Positions 18,603-28,233 are shown, counted from the stretch's first letter. The stretch: 64,000 bases of DNA from Flavobacterium limi (GCF_010645075.1 NZ_JAADZV010000003.1:310001-374000), one strand, 5' to 3'. Notes: generated by a model not told the origin, from the sequence alone. Program-made: numbers and translations.

Positions 18603-18700
18603 TTATTAATAAATTATATTTTTTTTCGAAATTATAAAAATATTTAATACTATAAATGCATTTTAGACATTAAACATCTTTATTTATTAACTACATCGTT

Positions 18701-19810
18701 TTAGACCTTACTTCTTTTAATATTCTCCACAAATTGGTCAAACAAATATGACGAATCATGTGGCCCTGGGCTAGCTTCTGGATGATATTGAACTGAAAAG
18801 CAATTCTTGTTTTTCATTCTCATCCCCGCAACAGTATCATCGTTAAGGTGTATATGAGTAAGCTCCAGCTCAGCATGCCCATCTAAAGCTTCTCTTTTTA
18901 CAGCAAAACCGTGATTTTGAGAAGTAATCTCACCTTTACCTGTAAGAAGATTTTTTACTGGATGATTAATCCCGCGGTGTCCTCCAAACATTTTATAAGT
19001 TTGGACGCCATTTGCTAAAGCAATGATTTGGTGTCCTAAACAAATTCCAAACAAAGGTTTATTATCTGAAATAATATTTTTAGCAACCTCTATTACTCCG
19101 TAAAGAGGGTCTGGATCTCCAGGTCCGTTAGACAAGAAATATCCATCAGGATTAAATGCGCTTAATTCCTCATAAGTTGTATTATAAGGAAATACCTTAA
19201 TATAGCAATCTCTTTTCGCGAAGTTTCTTAAAATGTTCTTTTTTATTCCTAGATCTAACGCAGAAATTTTATACGTAGCATTTTCATCTCCAACAAAATA
19301 AGGTTCTTTTGTAGATACTTTTGATGCCAATTCAAGACCTTCCATATTTGGAACGTTTGCCAATTCCTTTTTAAGATCTTCAATTGAAGTCCCATCTGTA
19401 CAGATAACAGCATTCATTGCTCCATTATCACGAATATAACTTACTAAAGCTCTAGTGTCTACATCAGAAATACAGATTAGATTTTGTTTGGTAAAATAAT
19501 CTTCCAAACTTCCAGAAGCCCCAGCTCTAGAATAATTAAAACTAAAATTTTTACAAACTAAACCAGCAATCTTCACGCTATCTGATTCAACTTCTAAATC
19601 ATTTATACCATAATTCCCAATATGCGGATTCGTAGTAACCATAATTTGACCATAATAAGAAGGATCAGTAAAGATCTCTTGGTATCCAGTCATTCCAGTA
19701 TTAAAACAAACTTCACCAAAAGTTTTACCGCTAATACCGATAGACTTTCCATGAAAAATAGTTCCATCACTTAGTAATAAAATGGCGCTTTGTCGTGTTG
19801 TGTATTTCAT
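18701..19810 (-). CDS. carA: Carbamoyl-phosphate synthase small subunit
   Basis: CarA is the glutaminase subunit that hands ammonia to CarB for carbamoyl phosphate, the precursor of pyrimidines and arginine. The 369 residues comprise an N-terminal CPSase small-chain domain (GEVCFNTGMTGYQEIFTDPSY) and a class I glutamine amidotransferase domain. That domain has its catalytic Cys in FGICLGHQ near residue 258 and its His and Glu in VQYHPEASPGP. The large subunit gene carB is not adjacent. A strong promoter lies at 19877-19907. Confidence 0.97.
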   Translation of the reverse strand: MKYTTRQSAILLLSDGTIFHGKSIGISGKTFGEVCFNTGMTGYQEIFTDPSYYGQIMVTTNPHIGNYGINDLEVESDSVKIAGLVCKNFSFNYSRAGASGSLEDYFTKQNLICISDVDTRALVSYIRDNGAMNAVICTDGTSIEDLKKELANVPNMEGLELASKVSTKEPYFVGDENATYKISALDLGIKKNILRNFAKRDCYIKVFPYNTTYEELSAFNPDGYFLSNGPGDPDPLYGVIEVAKNIISDNKPLFGICLGHQIIALANGVQTYKMFGGHRGINHPVKNLLTGKGEITSQNHGFAVKREALDGHAELELTHIHLNDDTVAGMRMKNKNCFSVQYHPEASPGPHDSSYLFDQFVENIKRSKV

Positions 19811-19876
19811 TCCTTAATTTGTATTGTTTTTTTAATTGTGTATGAAGTAAAACCTCATTTGTAATTAGATATTTTG

Positions 19877-19907
19877 CAAATTTACTTCTTTAAAATAGCC
19901 CCTCCAA
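19877..19907 (-). promoter_or_regulatory. Promoter of carA
   Basis: On the minus strand TTG (19905-19907) is followed after 20 bases by TAAATTTG (19877-19884). The expected start point near 19870 gives a leader of about 60 bases to the carA ATG. It lies just past the terminator of the ribosomal cluster. Confidence 0.72.
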
Positions 19908-19984
19908 GATTTTTTAAAACTTTCAATCGTAAAAATAAAACCGATCATTTTAAATAAGTTAGATTTTTACAGCTTTAAAAAAAT

Positions 19985-20021
19985 CAAAAAAAAAGGATAA
20001 ACTAAAAATTAGTTTATCCTT
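19985..20021 (-). terminator. Rho-independent terminator closing the ribosomal protein cluster
   Basis: A perfect 13-bp stem (AAGGATAAACTAA with its complement, 19993-20021) with a three-base loop is followed on the minus strand by a run of nine T. It begins 28 bases after the rplQ stop codon and separates rplQ from carA. Confidence 0.92.
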
Positions 20022-20049
20022 GATTTTTATAGAATGATTACTTTCATAA

Positions 20050-20541
20050 TTATTCAGAAGCTTCAGTAGTCGTTTCTGTTTCAGCAGCAGGAGCTTCTGG
20101 AGCAGCAGTTTCAGCTTTTTTAGCTTTACCACCACGACGGCTTTTAGCTTTTTTAACTTCTTTTTTACCTCCGTTGTAAAGTTCATTGAAGTCAACAAGT
20201 TCGATCATCGCCATATCAGCGTTATCTCCCAAACGATTTCCAACTTTAATGATACGTGTGTATCCTCCTGGACGGTCACCTACTTTAGCAGCAACATCTC
20301 TGAACAAATCAGTTACAGCGTATTTGTTACGTAAGTAAGCAAAAACAATACGACGATTGTGAGTCGTATCCTCTTTTGACTTTGTAATTAAAGGCTCAAC
20401 GAATTGTTTAAGCGCTTTAGCTTTAGCAACAGTAGTGTTAATACGTTTGTGCTCGATAAGAGAACAAGCCATATTAGCCAACATAGCTTTTCTATGTCCA
20501 GTCTGTCTGCTTAAGTGATTGATTTTTTTTCCGTGTCTCAT
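20050..20541 (-). CDS. rplQ: 50S ribosomal protein L17
   Basis: L17 is a large-subunit protein near the exit tunnel. Residues 1 to about 118 form the conserved domain ([20 protein letters not shown], then the [12 protein letters not shown] block). The last 40 or so residues are an extension rich in Lys, Ala, Glu and Thr ([20 protein letters not shown]), common in Bacteroidota and probably disordered. It is the last gene of the alpha cluster, 63 bases after rpoA; that gap folds into a hairpin (20559-20600). Confidence 0.97.
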   Translation of the reverse strand: MRHGKKINHLSRQTGHRKAMLANMACSLIEHKRINTTVAKAKALKQFVEPLITKSKEDTTHNRRIVFAYLRNKYAVTDLFRDVAAKVGDRPGGYTRIIKVGNRLGDNADMAMIELVDFNELYNGGKKEVKKAKSRRGGKAKKAETAAPEAPAAETETTTEASE

Positions 20542-20558
20542 GACGTGTTTTTTAAAAC

Positions 20559-20600
20559 CTTCATCTTGCTTCTATCCTCTTTGGAGAGCAAAATACGAAG
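20559..20600 (-). promoter_or_regulatory. Structured spacer between rpoA and rplQ, possible L17 leader
   Basis: The minus-strand RNA can pair CUUC/GAAG (4 bp), UUGCU/AGCAA (5 bp) and UCC/GGA (3 bp) in nested order around a five-base loop. No U-tract follows, so it is not a simple terminator. It ends 17 bases before the rplQ start. Confidence 0.4.
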
Positions 20601-20604
20601 TGGT

Positions 20605-21597
20605 TTATTCTTTATCTAATTTGTATTTAGCTAAATCCATTCCGAAAGTCAAATTCTTCACTGCAACAAGTTCATCAAGTTCAGTTAAAGATTTTTTACC
20701 GAAATTACGGAATTTCATTAGGTCATTTTTATTGAACGATACTAAATCACCAAGTGTATCAACTTCAGCCGCTTTCAAGCAATTTAATGCTCTCACAGAT
20801 AAATCCATATCAACAAGCTTAGTTTTAAGCAATTGTCTCATATGCAATGACTCTTCATCATACGATTCTGTTTGTGCAATTTCGTCAGCCTCAAGTGTAA
20901 TTCTTTCATCAGAAAACAACATGAAATGGTGAATTAAAACTTTAGCAGCTTCAGTAAGAGCATCTTTTGGATTGATAGATCCATCAGTTTTAATTTCAAA
21001 AACTAATTTTTCGTAATCTGTCTTTTGCTCTACACGGAAATTTTCGATTGCATATTTTACATTTTTTACCGGAGTAAAAATAGAATCTGTAAAAATTGTT
21101 CCAATTGCAGCATTCTGTTTTTTGTTCTCTTCAGCAGGAACGTATCCTCTACCTTTCTCGATTGTTAAATCGAAGTTCAATTTGATTTTAGAATCTAAAT
21201 TACAGATAACAAGGTCTGGGTTCAGAACTTGGAAACCTGAGATAAATTTTTGAAAATCGCCTGCTGTTAATTGGTCTTTACCAGAAACAGAAATAGTAAC
21301 TGATTCATTATCGATATCTTCAATCTGACGTTTGAAACGTACTTGTTTAAGATTAAGGATAATTTCTGTAACGTCCTCAACAACACCTGAAATAGTAGAA
21401 AACTCATGATCTACACCTTCGATACGAACAGATGTAATTGCATAACCTTCTAACGCTGAAAGCAAAACTCTTCTAAGTGCATTACCAACTGTCAATCCAT
21501 AACCAGGCTCTAAAGGTCTAAATTCGAATTTACCTTCAAAATCGGTTGAATCGATCATGATAACTTTATCGGGCTTTTGAAAATTAAATATTGCCAT
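20605..21597 (-). CDS. rpoA: DNA-directed RNA polymerase subunit alpha
   Basis: The alpha subunit dimer nucleates RNA polymerase assembly. The 330-residue protein has the N-terminal dimerisation domain ([30 protein letters not shown]) and a C-terminal helix-hairpin-helix domain ([31 protein letters not shown]) that contacts upstream DNA and activators. Length is standard. It follows rpsD by 21 bases in the alpha cluster. Confidence 0.98.
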   Translation of the reverse strand: MAIFNFQKPDKVIMIDSTDFEGKFEFRPLEPGYGLTVGNALRRVLLSALEGYAITSVRIEGVDHEFSTISGVVEDVTEIILNLKQVRFKRQIEDIDNESVTISVSGKDQLTAGDFQKFISGFQVLNPDLVICNLDSKIKLNFDLTIEKGRGYVPAEENKKQNAAIGTIFTDSIFTPVKNVKYAIENFRVEQKTDYEKLVFEIKTDGSINPKDALTEAAKVLIHHFMLFSDERITLEADEIAQTESYDEESLHMRQLLKTKLVDMDLSVRALNCLKAAEVDTLGDLVSFNKNDLMKFRNFGKKSLTELDELVAVKNLTFGMDLAKYKLDKE

Positions 21598-21618
21598 AAA
21601 TTTCGACTAAGTCAATTA

Positions 21619-22224
21619 TTATTTGTTGTACAACTCTACGATTAATTGTTCTTTAATGTTTTCTGGAATTTGAAGTCTTGCAGGTACAGAAACGAAAGTT
21701 CCTTCTTTAAGATCATTGTTCCAAGTAATCCATTCATAAACATGACTTGAATTTGACAAAGAACGTTCGATAGCTTCTAAAGATTTAGATTTTTCACGAA
21801 CTGCAACTTTATCACCAGGCTTAAGGTGGTAAGACGGAATATTTACAACTTCACCATTTACAGTAATGTGTCTGTGAGAAACTAATTGTCTTGCACCTCT
21901 ACGAGATGGAGCAATTCCCATTCTAAAAACGACATTATCCAATCTTGCTTCACATAATTGTAAAAGAACCTCACCAGTAACACCTTTAGTAGCTGATGCT
22001 TTTTTAAATAAACCTCTGAATTGTTTTTCTAAAATTCCATAAGAATATTTAGCTTTTTGCTTTTCCATCAACTGAACAGCATATTCAGATTTTTTACCTC
22101 TTTTTTTAGCCATCCCGTGTTGTCCAGGAGGGTAATTTCTTTTTTCGAAAGATTTGTCATCTCCGAATATTGCCTCGCCAAATTTACGAGCAATTCTAGT
22201 TTTAGGACCAGTATATCTTGCCAT
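21619..22224 (-). CDS. rpsD: 30S ribosomal protein S4
   Basis: S4 nucleates 16S rRNA folding and in several phyla represses its own operon. The 201-residue protein begins [20 protein letters not shown] and lacks the N-terminal cysteine zinc site, so it is the zinc-free form. The S4 RNA-binding domain lies at about residues 92-155 ([20 protein letters not shown]). A 91-base gap separates it from rpsK, unusual in this packed cluster, and that gap folds into a long stem-loop (22242-22295). Confidence 0.97.
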   Translation of the reverse strand: MARYTGPKTRIARKFGEAIFGDDKSFEKRNYPPGQHGMAKKRGKKSEYAVQLMEKQKAKYSYGILEKQFRGLFKKASATKGVTGEVLLQLCEARLDNVVFRMGIAPSRRGARQLVSHRHITVNGEVVNIPSYHLKPGDKVAVREKSKSLEAIERSLSNSSHVYEWITWNNDLKEGTFVSVPARLQIPENIKEQLIVELYNK

Positions 22225-22241
22225 TTCTAAAAAATTAATTT

Positions 22242-22295
22242 AAGGTAGAGATTATGAATTCAGGTCATATCCTTCGATAATCGTTATTCTACCTT
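22242..22295 (-). promoter_or_regulatory. Stem-loop before rpsD, candidate S4 leader RNA
   Basis: In the minus-strand RNA, AAGGUAGA pairs with UCUACCUU (8 bp). After a five-base bulge, GAUUAU pairs with AUAAUC (6 bp), and the apical 21 bases hold an AGG/CCU pairing. There is no U-tract. The structure ends 17 bases before the rpsD ATG and fills the one large gap within the alpha cluster. Confidence 0.55.
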
Positions 22296-22315
22296 GTTAT
22301 ACTTAAATAATATTA

Positions 22316-22699
22316 TTAAACTCTACGTCTTTTTGGAGGACGACATCCGTTATGTGGCATTGGAGTAACATCGATAATCTCTGTAACTTCAATTCCACCG
22401 TTATGAATAGAACGAATAGCAGACTCACGTCCGTTTCCTGGTCCTTTTACATAAACCTTAACTTTTTTCAGTCCAGCCTCTAGAGCTACTTTACTACAAT
22501 CTTCTGCTGCCATTTGAGCTGCATACGGAGTATTCTTTTTAGAACCTCTGAATCCCATTTTACCAGCTGAAGACCAAGAAATAACTTCGCCTTTCTTGTT
22601 TGTCAAAGAAATAATAATATTGTTGAAAGTGGCAGAAATATGAGCTTCACCCGTTGATTCAACGATAACTTTACGTTTTTTTGCAGTTGCTTTAGCCAT
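22316..22699 (-). CDS. rpsK: 30S ribosomal protein S11
   Basis: S11 lies on the platform of the small subunit next to S7 and the mRNA exit. The 127-residue protein shows the conserved core ([36 protein letters not shown]) and the C-terminal signature [20 protein letters not shown]. It is 8 bases after rpsM. Confidence 0.98.
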   Translation of the reverse strand: MAKATAKKRKVIVESTGEAHISATFNNIIISLTNKKGEVISWSSAGKMGFRGSKKNTPYAAQMAAEDCSKVALEAGLKKVKVYVKGPGNGRESAIRSIHNGGIEVTEIIDVTPMPHNGCRPPKRRRV

Positions 22700-22707
22700 A
22701 TTACTTA

Positions 22708-23082
22708 TTATTTAGTTGCTTTTTTCTTGTTAGCAACAGTTTTTCTTTTACCTTTTCTTGTTCTAGAGTTATTTTTAGTTCTTTGTCCTCTTAATGGAAG
22801 TCCAGATCTGTGACGGATACCTCTATAACAACCAATATCCATTAAACGTTTGATGTTCAAAGAAACCTCAGAACGTAATTCTCCTTCAATTTTGTAAAAT
22901 GAAACCGCATCACGAATTGCTCCGATCTCGTCATCATTCCAATCTTGAACTTTTTTATCCTGGCTAACCTGAGCTTTTTCTAAAATCTCAATAGCTCTAC
23001 TTTTTCCTAATCCGAAAATATAGGTAAGTGCAATAACACCTCTTTTGTTTTTTGGGATATCTACCCCTGCTATTCTTGCCAT
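22708..23082 (-). CDS. rpsM: 30S ribosomal protein S13
   Basis: S13 sits in the head of the small subunit and bridges to L5. The 124-residue protein starts [20 protein letters not shown] and has the signature [20 protein letters not shown] with a basic C-terminal tail. It follows rpmJ by 2 bases, so the two are probably translationally coupled. Confidence 0.98.
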   Translation of the reverse strand: MARIAGVDIPKNKRGVIALTYIFGLGKSRAIEILEKAQVSQDKKVQDWNDDEIGAIRDAVSFYKIEGELRSEVSLNIKRLMDIGCYRGIRHRSGLPLRGQRTKNNSRTRKGKRKTVANKKKATK

Positions 23083-23084
23083 AA

Positions 23085-23201
23085 TTATCCTTGTCTTTGT
23101 TTAAATCTAGGATTCTTTTTGTTTATTACGTACAGTCTCCCTTTTCTACGCACGATAATGCACTCGGCACTTCTCTTTTTTACTGATGCTCTAACTTTCA
23201 T
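23085..23201 (-). CDS. rpmJ: 50S ribosomal protein L36 (zinc-free form)
   Basis: A 38-codon frame from the ATG at 23201 to TAA at 23085-23087 encodes [20 protein letters not shown] and then [19 protein letters not shown]36 normally binds zinc through C11, C14, C27 and H33. Here only the cysteine at 14 remains, so this is the zinc-independent (C-minus) form. It lies between infA (12 bases) and rpsM (2 bases), the usual place. Confidence 0.96.
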
Positions 23202-23213
23202 AGTAATTATCCT

Positions 23214-23429
23214 TTAATATCGATAAGTAATTCTTGCTTTTGACAAATCATAAGGGCTCATTTCCAGTTTCACTTTATCACCAGGTAATAATTTGATGTA
23301 ATGCATACGCATTTTACCAGAAATATGAGCAATTACAATATGTCCATTTTCTAACTCTACACGGAACATCGCATTTGACAATGCTTCAATGATTGATCCG
23401 TCTTGTTCTATTGCTGATTGTTTTGCCAT
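23214..23429 (-). CDS. infA: Translation initiation factor IF-1
   Basis: IF-1 occupies the A site of the small subunit during initiation. The 71-residue protein is a single OB fold ([39 protein letters not shown]). Its start [11 protein letters not shown] is the normal one. It follows secY by 7 bases; map and adk, which stand here in many bacteria, are absent. Confidence 0.98.
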   Translation of the reverse strand: MAKQSAIEQDGSIIEALSNAMFRVELENGHIVIAHISGKMRMHYIKLLPGDKVKLEMSPYDLSKARITYRY

Positions 23430-23436
23430 AAATATA

Positions 23437-24783
23437 TTAAGCTACCGCTTTTCTATTTTTACCAGTCTTCATTAAACCATCATAATGTTTATTTAACAAG
23501 TATGAATTGATCTGCTGAATAGTATCTATTGCAACACCAACCATAATTATTAAAGAGGTACCTCCAAAAAACATTGCCCAAGATTGTTGTACATCCATAA
23601 CACTTACAACAATAGCTGGAAACACAGCAATTAGAGCAAGAAATAAAGATCCTGGAAAAGTTATTAAAGACATCACTTTATCAAGAAAGTCTGAAGTTTC
23701 AGCACCCGGCCTAACACCTGGGATAAAACCACCACTTCTTTTTAAATCATCGGCCATTTTGTTAGTAGGTACTGTAATCGCAGTATAGAAGAATGTGAAT
23801 ACAATAATTAAAGTTGCAAAAACAAAATTATACCAAAACCCAAACATATTACTAAATGTTCCAACAATAGATTGTGATGTATCTGATTTAGACAATCCTG
23901 CGACAGCAGCAGGTATAAACATAATTGCCTGAGCAAAGATGATTGGCATAACTCCAGAAGCATTCAGTTTCAGCGGTATCCATTGTCTGTTACCACCAGC
24001 CAAATCCTGCTCATAATCTCCAGTTGTTGTACGACGAGCATATTGAACCGGAATTCTACGTACTGCCATTGTAAGTAATACACAAGAGATAATAACCAAC
24101 AACCATACAATAATTTCAATAACCAACAACATTGGACCACCATTGTTATTAGTAACTCTGGTCGTAAATTCTTGTATAAAAGCTTGTGGTAAACGAGCTA
24201 AAATACCAACCATAATCAATAATGAAATTCCATTTCCAATCCCCTTATCAGTAATTTTTTCTCCAAGCCACATAGCAAAAATTGTACCTGTAACCAAGAT
24301 AATAACAGAAGAAAACAAAAACTCAGGAGAGTTAAACCCTAGTAAAAAAGCATTACTAGGAAGTGTTCTGTATAAATTATAGATGTAAGTCGGACCTTGA
24401 ACCAATGTAATAGCAATAGTTAACCAACGGGTAATTTGATTAATCTTTTTTCTACCGCTTTCTCCATCATTTTGAAGTTTTTGCAAATATGGAATCGCAA
24501 TTCCCATTAACTGAACAACAATAGAAGCAGAAATGTAAGGCATAATTCCTAAAGCAAAAACTGAAGCTTTAGAGAAAGCACCTCCGGTGAACATGTCTAA
24601 GATAGATCCTAAACCATTTTTAGTTTGTCCCGCTAAACCAGTCAATTGAGTTGCATCAATTCCTGGAAGCGTAACGTGTGCTCCAAAACGATATACTAAA
24701 AGCAATCCTAATGTAATTAAGATTCTATTTTTCAGTTCTTCGATTTTCCAAACATTACTTATTGATTCAATAAATTTCTTCAT
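23437..24783 (-). CDS. secY: Preprotein translocase subunit SecY
   Basis: SecY is the channel of the Sec translocon in the inner membrane. The 448-residue protein has ten hydrophobic helices. The plug region follows [12 protein letters not shown], the signature [14 protein letters not shown] is in helix 2, and the conserved cytoplasmic loop [20 protein letters not shown] precedes helix 7. It is placed between rplO (12 bases) and infA (7 bases) in the spc cluster. Confidence 0.98.
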   Translation of the reverse strand: MKKFIESISNVWKIEELKNRILITLGLLLVYRFGAHVTLPGIDATQLTGLAGQTKNGLGSILDMFTGGAFSKASVFALGIMPYISASIVVQLMGIAIPYLQKLQNDGESGRKKINQITRWLTIAITLVQGPTYIYNLYRTLPSNAFLLGFNSPEFLFSSVIILVTGTIFAMWLGEKITDKGIGNGISLLIMVGILARLPQAFIQEFTTRVTNNNGGPMLLVIEIIVWLLVIISCVLLTMAVRRIPVQYARRTTTGDYEQDLAGGNRQWIPLKLNASGVMPIIFAQAIMFIPAAVAGLSKSDTSQSIVGTFSNMFGFWYNFVFATLIIVFTFFYTAITVPTNKMADDLKRSGGFIPGVRPGAETSDFLDKVMSLITFPGSLFLALIAVFPAIVVSVMDVQQSWAMFFGGTSLIIMVGVAIDTIQQINSYLLNKHYDGLMKTGKNRKAVA

Positions 24784-24795
24784 ACAATAGAAAAA

Positions 24796-25248
24796 TTATA
24801 TTGTTACAGCCTCTCCACCAGCAGCCTCAATAGCAGCTTTTGCAGTAGCAGTAAATTTGTGAGCAGTTACTTTTAATTTTGCCTTCAATTCTCCTCTACC
24901 TAAAATCTTAACGATTTCATTCTTTGTAGCCAAACGGTTTGCCACGAAGTCTGCCATAGATACAGAATCAGTAATCACACCATTGTCTACTAATAATTGA
25001 AGTGTATCTAAATTAACACCTTCGTATTCTTTACGATTGATGTTTGTGAAACCAAACTTAGGTACACGTCTTTGAAGTGGCATTTGACCTCCTTCAAAAC
25101 CAATCTTTTTAGAATAACCAGAACGAGATTTTGCTCCTTTGTGACCTCTTGCAGAAGTACCACCTTTTCCAGAACCTTCTCCTCTACCTAATCTTTTATT
25201 TTGATTGTGTGTTGACCCTTCAGCTGGTTTTAAGTTACTTAAATTCAT
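24796..25248 (-). CDS. rplO: 50S ribosomal protein L15
   Basis: L15 is a late-assembly protein of the large subunit. The 150-residue protein has the glycine- and basic-rich N-terminus (KRLGRGEGSGKGGTSARGHK, then GYSKKIGFEGGQMPLQRRVP) and a C-terminal domain ending VTAHKFTATAKAAIEAAGGE. It lies between rpmD and secY. Confidence 0.98.
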   Translation of the reverse strand: MNLSNLKPAEGSTHNQNKRLGRGEGSGKGGTSARGHKGAKSRSGYSKKIGFEGGQMPLQRRVPKFGFTNINRKEYEGVNLDTLQLLVDNGVITDSVSMADFVANRLATKNEIVKILGRGELKAKLKVTAHKFTATAKAAIEAAGGEAVTI

Positions 25249-25259
25249 AACAGTATTTG

Positions 25260-25442
25260 TTATTTAGCTTCTTCAACAGAAACTAAGTGTTTAACTTTGT
25301 TTATCATCCCAAGGATAGCAGGATTTGAATCATGCTCTACAACTTGTCCCATTTTACGTAGACCCAAAGCTTCCAAACCTCTCTTTTGAGAAAGAGGACA
25401 GTTGATTTTGCTCCTTACTTGTTTTACTAATAATTTAGCCAT
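25260..25442 (-). CDS. rpmD: 50S ribosomal protein L30
   Basis: This 60-residue protein has the L30 core ([40 protein letters not shown]). L30 is a small peripheral large-subunit protein missing from some phyla and present here. It lies between rpsE (12 bases) and rplO (11 bases). Confidence 0.97.
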   Translation of the reverse strand: MAKLLVKQVRSKINCPLSQKRGLEALGLRKMGQVVEHDSNPAILGMINKVKHLVSVEEAK

Positions 25443-25454
25443 AATTTCCTTGAA

Positions 25455-25976
25455 TTAACCTTTAAAAACTTTTTCTAAAGAAACACCTCTCTGTCTTGCA
25501 ACAGTATGAGCGCTTCTCATTTGCAATAAAGCATCAAAAGTTGCTTTTACTACGTTATGAGGATTTGATGATCCCTGAGATTTAGACAATACATCATGAA
25601 TACCTACTGATTCAAGAACTGAACGAACAGCTCCACCAGCGATAACTCCTGTACCATGAGAAGCAGGAATTAAAAATACACGAGCACCACCAAATTTTCC
25701 CTTTTGTTCGTGAGGAACAGATTGTCCATTCAAAGGAATTTTTACTAAATTTTTCTTAGCATCTTCTACTGCTTTCGCTATTGCTTCAGAAACATCTTTA
25801 GATTTTCCTAATCCATGACCAACTACTCCGTTTTCATCACCTACAACTACAATAGCAGAAAAACCGAAAGCTCTACCTCCTTTTGTAACCTTAGTAACAC
25901 GATTAACACTTACCAGACGATCTTTAAGTTCAAGACCACTAGGTTTTACCAATTCTACATTTTTGTATTTAGACAT
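25455..25976 (-). CDS. rpsE: 30S ribosomal protein S5
   Basis: S5 is at the mRNA entry channel and affects accuracy. The 173-residue protein has the double-stranded RNA-binding-like N-domain ([40 protein letters not shown]) and the C-domain ([19 protein letters not shown]). Length is typical. It is 6 bases after rplR. Confidence 0.98.
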   Translation of the reverse strand: MSKYKNVELVKPSGLELKDRLVSVNRVTKVTKGGRAFGFSAIVVVGDENGVVGHGLGKSKDVSEAIAKAVEDAKKNLVKIPLNGQSVPHEQKGKFGGARVFLIPASHGTGVIAGGAVRSVLESVGIHDVLSKSQGSSNPHNVVKATFDALLQMRSAHTVARQRGVSLEKVFKG

Positions 25977-25982
25977 AATATA

Positions 25983-26333
25983 TTAGAATTTAAGTCCAGC
26001 GGCTCTTGCGCCTTCTGCTAATGATTTAATACGACCGTGATATAAATAACCACCTCTGTCAAAAGTAATGGTATCAATCCCGGCTTTCAACGCTTTTTCA
26101 GCAACTAGTTTTCCAACTGCAGCCGCTACTTCCACGTTAGTACCTTTTCCTATTTCTTTTTCTCTTGAAGATGCAGCTAATAAAGTAACTCCATTTACAT
26201 CATCAATAAGTTGAGCGTAAATTTCCTTATTACTTCTAAATACAGATAATCTAGGGTTAGCAGCAGTACCGCTAATCGATTTTCTAATTCTGAATCTAAT
26301 TCTCTGTCTTCTATCAGATTTTGTTAATGACAT
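25983..26333 (-). CDS. rplR: 50S ribosomal protein L18
   Basis: L18 binds 5S rRNA with L5 and L25. The 116-residue protein shows the conserved [19 protein letters not shown] segment and the C-terminal [20 protein letters not shown] block. It lies between rplF (11 bases) and rpsE (6 bases). Confidence 0.98.
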   Translation of the reverse strand: MSLTKSDRRQRIRFRIRKSISGTAANPRLSVFRSNKEIYAQLIDDVNGVTLLAASSREKEIGKGTNVEVAAAVGKLVAEKALKAGIDTITFDRGGYLYHGRIKSLAEGARAAGLKF

Positions 26334-26344
26334 AATCTTATTTT

Positions 26345-26887
26345 TTAAGCTGATTTACCTGCTTTTCTTCTTAATACTTCACCCACAAATTTAACACCTT
26401 TTCCTTTGTATGGCTCAGGCTTACGGAAACCTCTGATTTTCGCAGCAACCTGTCCTAAAAGTTGTTTATCAAATGATGTTAATTTTACGATAGGGTTTTT
26501 TCCTTTTTCAGATATTGTTTCTACCACTACTTCAGGAGCAACTTCCAAAACAATATTGTGAGAATATCCAAGAGCTAAATCTAACTTTTGACCTTGGTTT
26601 GAAGCTCTATAACCAACTCCAACTAATTCAAGTTCTTTTGTAAAACCTTCAGATACACCAACAATCATATTACTAATCAATGATCTGTACAATCCGTGTT
26701 TTGCTCTTTGGTCTTTATGATCAGACGATCTTTCTACTAAAGCTTGATCGCCTTCAACTGTTACAGTTACGTCCGAAAACTCCTGAGTTAGTTGACCTTT
26801 TTTTCCTTTTACTGTAATAATACCGTCTTTAACTTCTACAGTTACTCCAGCAGGGATTACAATTGGGCTTTTACCTATTCTTGACAT
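26345..26887 (-). CDS. rplF: 50S ribosomal protein L6
   Basis: L6 lies near the sarcin-ricin loop of the large subunit. The 180-residue protein is two repeated domains; it begins [20 protein letters not shown] and has the C-terminal signature [20 protein letters not shown]. It is 18 bases after rpsH. Confidence 0.98.
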   Translation of the reverse strand: MSRIGKSPIVIPAGVTVEVKDGIITVKGKKGQLTQEFSDVTVTVEGDQALVERSSDHKDQRAKHGLYRSLISNMIVGVSEGFTKELELVGVGYRASNQGQKLDLALGYSHNIVLEVAPEVVVETISEKGKNPIVKLTSFDKQLLGQVAAKIRGFRKPEPYKGKGVKFVGEVLRRKAGKSA

Positions 26888-26905
26888 CTTATTTAGTCTT
26901 TAAAA

Positions 26906-27304
26906 TTAGTATACGTAACAAATTACTTCACCACCTACATTTAATTGCTTAGCTTGTTTTCCTGTCATCAAACCTTTTGATGTAGAAACAATAGCAATTC
27001 CTAATCCGTTAAGGATTCTTGGTAATTTGGCAGCACCAGCGTACTTACGTAAACCTGGTTTACTAATTCTTTGGATATCTTTAATTACAGGCTCTTTAGT
27101 ATCTTTATCATACTTCAAAGCAATTTTGATTGAACCCTGAACAGAGTTGTCCTCAAATTTGTAACTCAAGATATAACCTTGATCAAATAAGATCTTGGTT
27201 ATTTCTTTTTTTAGATTAGAAGCCGGAATTTCAACAACTTTGTGGTTTGCAGCCACAGCGTTACGAACTCTGGTCAAATAATCTGCAATAGGATCTGTAT
27301 ACAT
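26906..27304 (-). CDS. rpsH: 30S ribosomal protein S8
   Basis: S8 binds the central domain of 16S rRNA and in E. coli represses the spc operon by binding its mRNA. The ATG at 27304 gives the normal N-terminus MYTDPIADYLTRVRNA (132 residues). An upstream in-frame start at 27340 would add 12 residues from inside a hairpin and is rejected. The C-terminus STSKGLMTGKQAKQLNVGGE is conserved. The 104-base gap to rpsN holds a candidate promoter and a stem-loop. Confidence 0.97.
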   Translation of the reverse strand: MYTDPIADYLTRVRNAVAANHKVVEIPASNLKKEITKILFDQGYILSYKFEDNSVQGSIKIALKYDKDTKEPVIKDIQRISKPGLRKYAGAAKLPRILNGLGIAIVSTSKGLMTGKQAKQLNVGGEVICYVY

Positions 27305-27324
27305 ATGTATTTGATTGCGATTAT

Positions 27325-27354
27325 GGTTTTCGGGAAACACTCGTTTCCCGAACC
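27325..27354 (-). promoter_or_regulatory. Stem-loop before rpsH, candidate S8 or processing element
   Basis: TTCGGGAAAC (27329-27338) and GTTTCCCGAA (27343-27352) form a perfect 10-bp stem around a four-base loop, and GG/CC extends it past a two-base bulge. No T-run follows on the minus strand. It would stand 20 bases before the rpsH ATG, in the leader of the promoter at 27385-27415. Confidence 0.55.
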
Positions 27355-27384
27355 TTTAATCAATTAAAATTATTTTTTGGTTTG

Positions 27385-27415
27385 CAAAAGTAATAACTTA
27401 TTGCGAGATTACCAA
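27385..27415 (-). promoter_or_regulatory. Candidate internal promoter before rpsH
   Basis: On the minus strand TTG (27413-27415, in the last codons of rpsN) is followed after 20 bases by TACTTTTG (27385-27392). It has the same TTG-N20-TAnnTTTG form as the rplC and carA promoters and would start mRNA near 27378. Confidence 0.55.
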
Positions 27416-27678
27416 GACGCTTTTTTAACTCCAGGAATTAATCCATTATTAGCCATCTCACGAAAAGTTACACGAGAAATACCAAATTGACGAATATAAC
27501 CTCTTGGTCTACCTGTTAATTTACAACGATTGTGCAAACGAACTGGCGAAGCATTTTTAGGTAATTTTTGTAGACCTTCATAATCTCCAGCTTCAAGCAA
27601 AGCTTTTCTTTTTTCAGCGTACTTAGCTACCGTTTTCTCTCTTTTCACCTCACGGGCTTTCATTGATTCTTTAGCCAT
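27409..27678 (-). CDS. rpsN: 30S ribosomal protein S14 (zinc-free long form)
   Basis: The 89-residue protein begins [20 protein letters not shown] and ends [20 protein letters not shown] plus KASW. It lacks the CxxC pairs of the short zinc-binding form, having a single cysteine in [12 protein letters not shown], so it is the long C-minus type. It is 3 bases after rplE; the following gap to rpsH is 104 bases. Confidence 0.97.
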   Translation of the reverse strand: MAKESMKAREVKREKTVAKYAEKRKALLEAGDYEGLQKLPKNASPVRLHNRCKLTGRPRGYIRQFGISRVTFREMANNGLIPGVKKASW

Positions 27679-27681
27679 GTC

Positions 27682-28233
27682 TTAATTCTTTTTAAAAGGT
27701 AATCCTAATTCAGCCAATAATGACTTTGCTTCCTTGTCTGTTTTTGCTGTAGTAACAAAAGTTATATCCATTCCTGAGATTTTGTTTACTTTATCAATAT
27801 CAATTTCAGGGAAAATGATTTGCTCCAAAACTCCAAGATTGTAATTACCTCTACCGTCAAAACCAGTAGCTTTGATACCACTAAAATCTCTAACACGCGG
27901 CAAAGCAGAAGTAACAAGTCTATCTAAAAACTCATACATTCTTTCACCACGCAAGGTAACTTTTGCTCCAATAGGCATCCCTTTTCTTAATTTGAAAGAC
28001 GCAACGTCTTTCTTAGAAATTGTAGATACTGCTTTTTGTCCAGTGATCTTTGTTAACTCATCAACTGCATAGTCGATAAGTTTTTTATCAGATACAGCTG
28101 CACCAACTCCACGGCTCAAAACGATTTTTTCAAGTTTTGGAACTTGCATTACGTTTGTATATCCGAACTCTTCTTTAAGAGCAGAGATTACCCTACTCTT
28201 ATATTCTTCTTTTAGTCTAGGTGTATATGCCAT
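27682..28233 (-). CDS. rplE: 50S ribosomal protein L5
   Basis: L5 binds 5S rRNA and bridges to S13 in the small-subunit head. The 183-residue protein has the conserved [15 protein letters not shown] segment and the [20 protein letters not shown] and [19 protein letters not shown] blocks. It is 2 bases after rplX and 3 before rpsN. Confidence 0.98.
   Translation of the reverse strand: MAYTPRLKEEYKSRVISALKEEFGYTNVMQVPKLEKIVLSRGVGAAVSDKKLIDYAVDELTKITGQKAVSTISKKDVASFKLRKGMPIGAKVTLRGERMYEFLDRLVTSALPRVRDFSGIKATGFDGRGNYNLGVLEQIIFPEIDIDKVNKISGMDITFVTTAKTDKEAKSLLAELGLPFKKN

Noticed and set aside
19959..20198. Minus-strand frame of 79 codons overlapping the rplQ 3' end
   Set aside because: It is a shifted frame of the Lys/Ala-rich rplQ tail running into the terminator, with poly-Lys/Leu composition.
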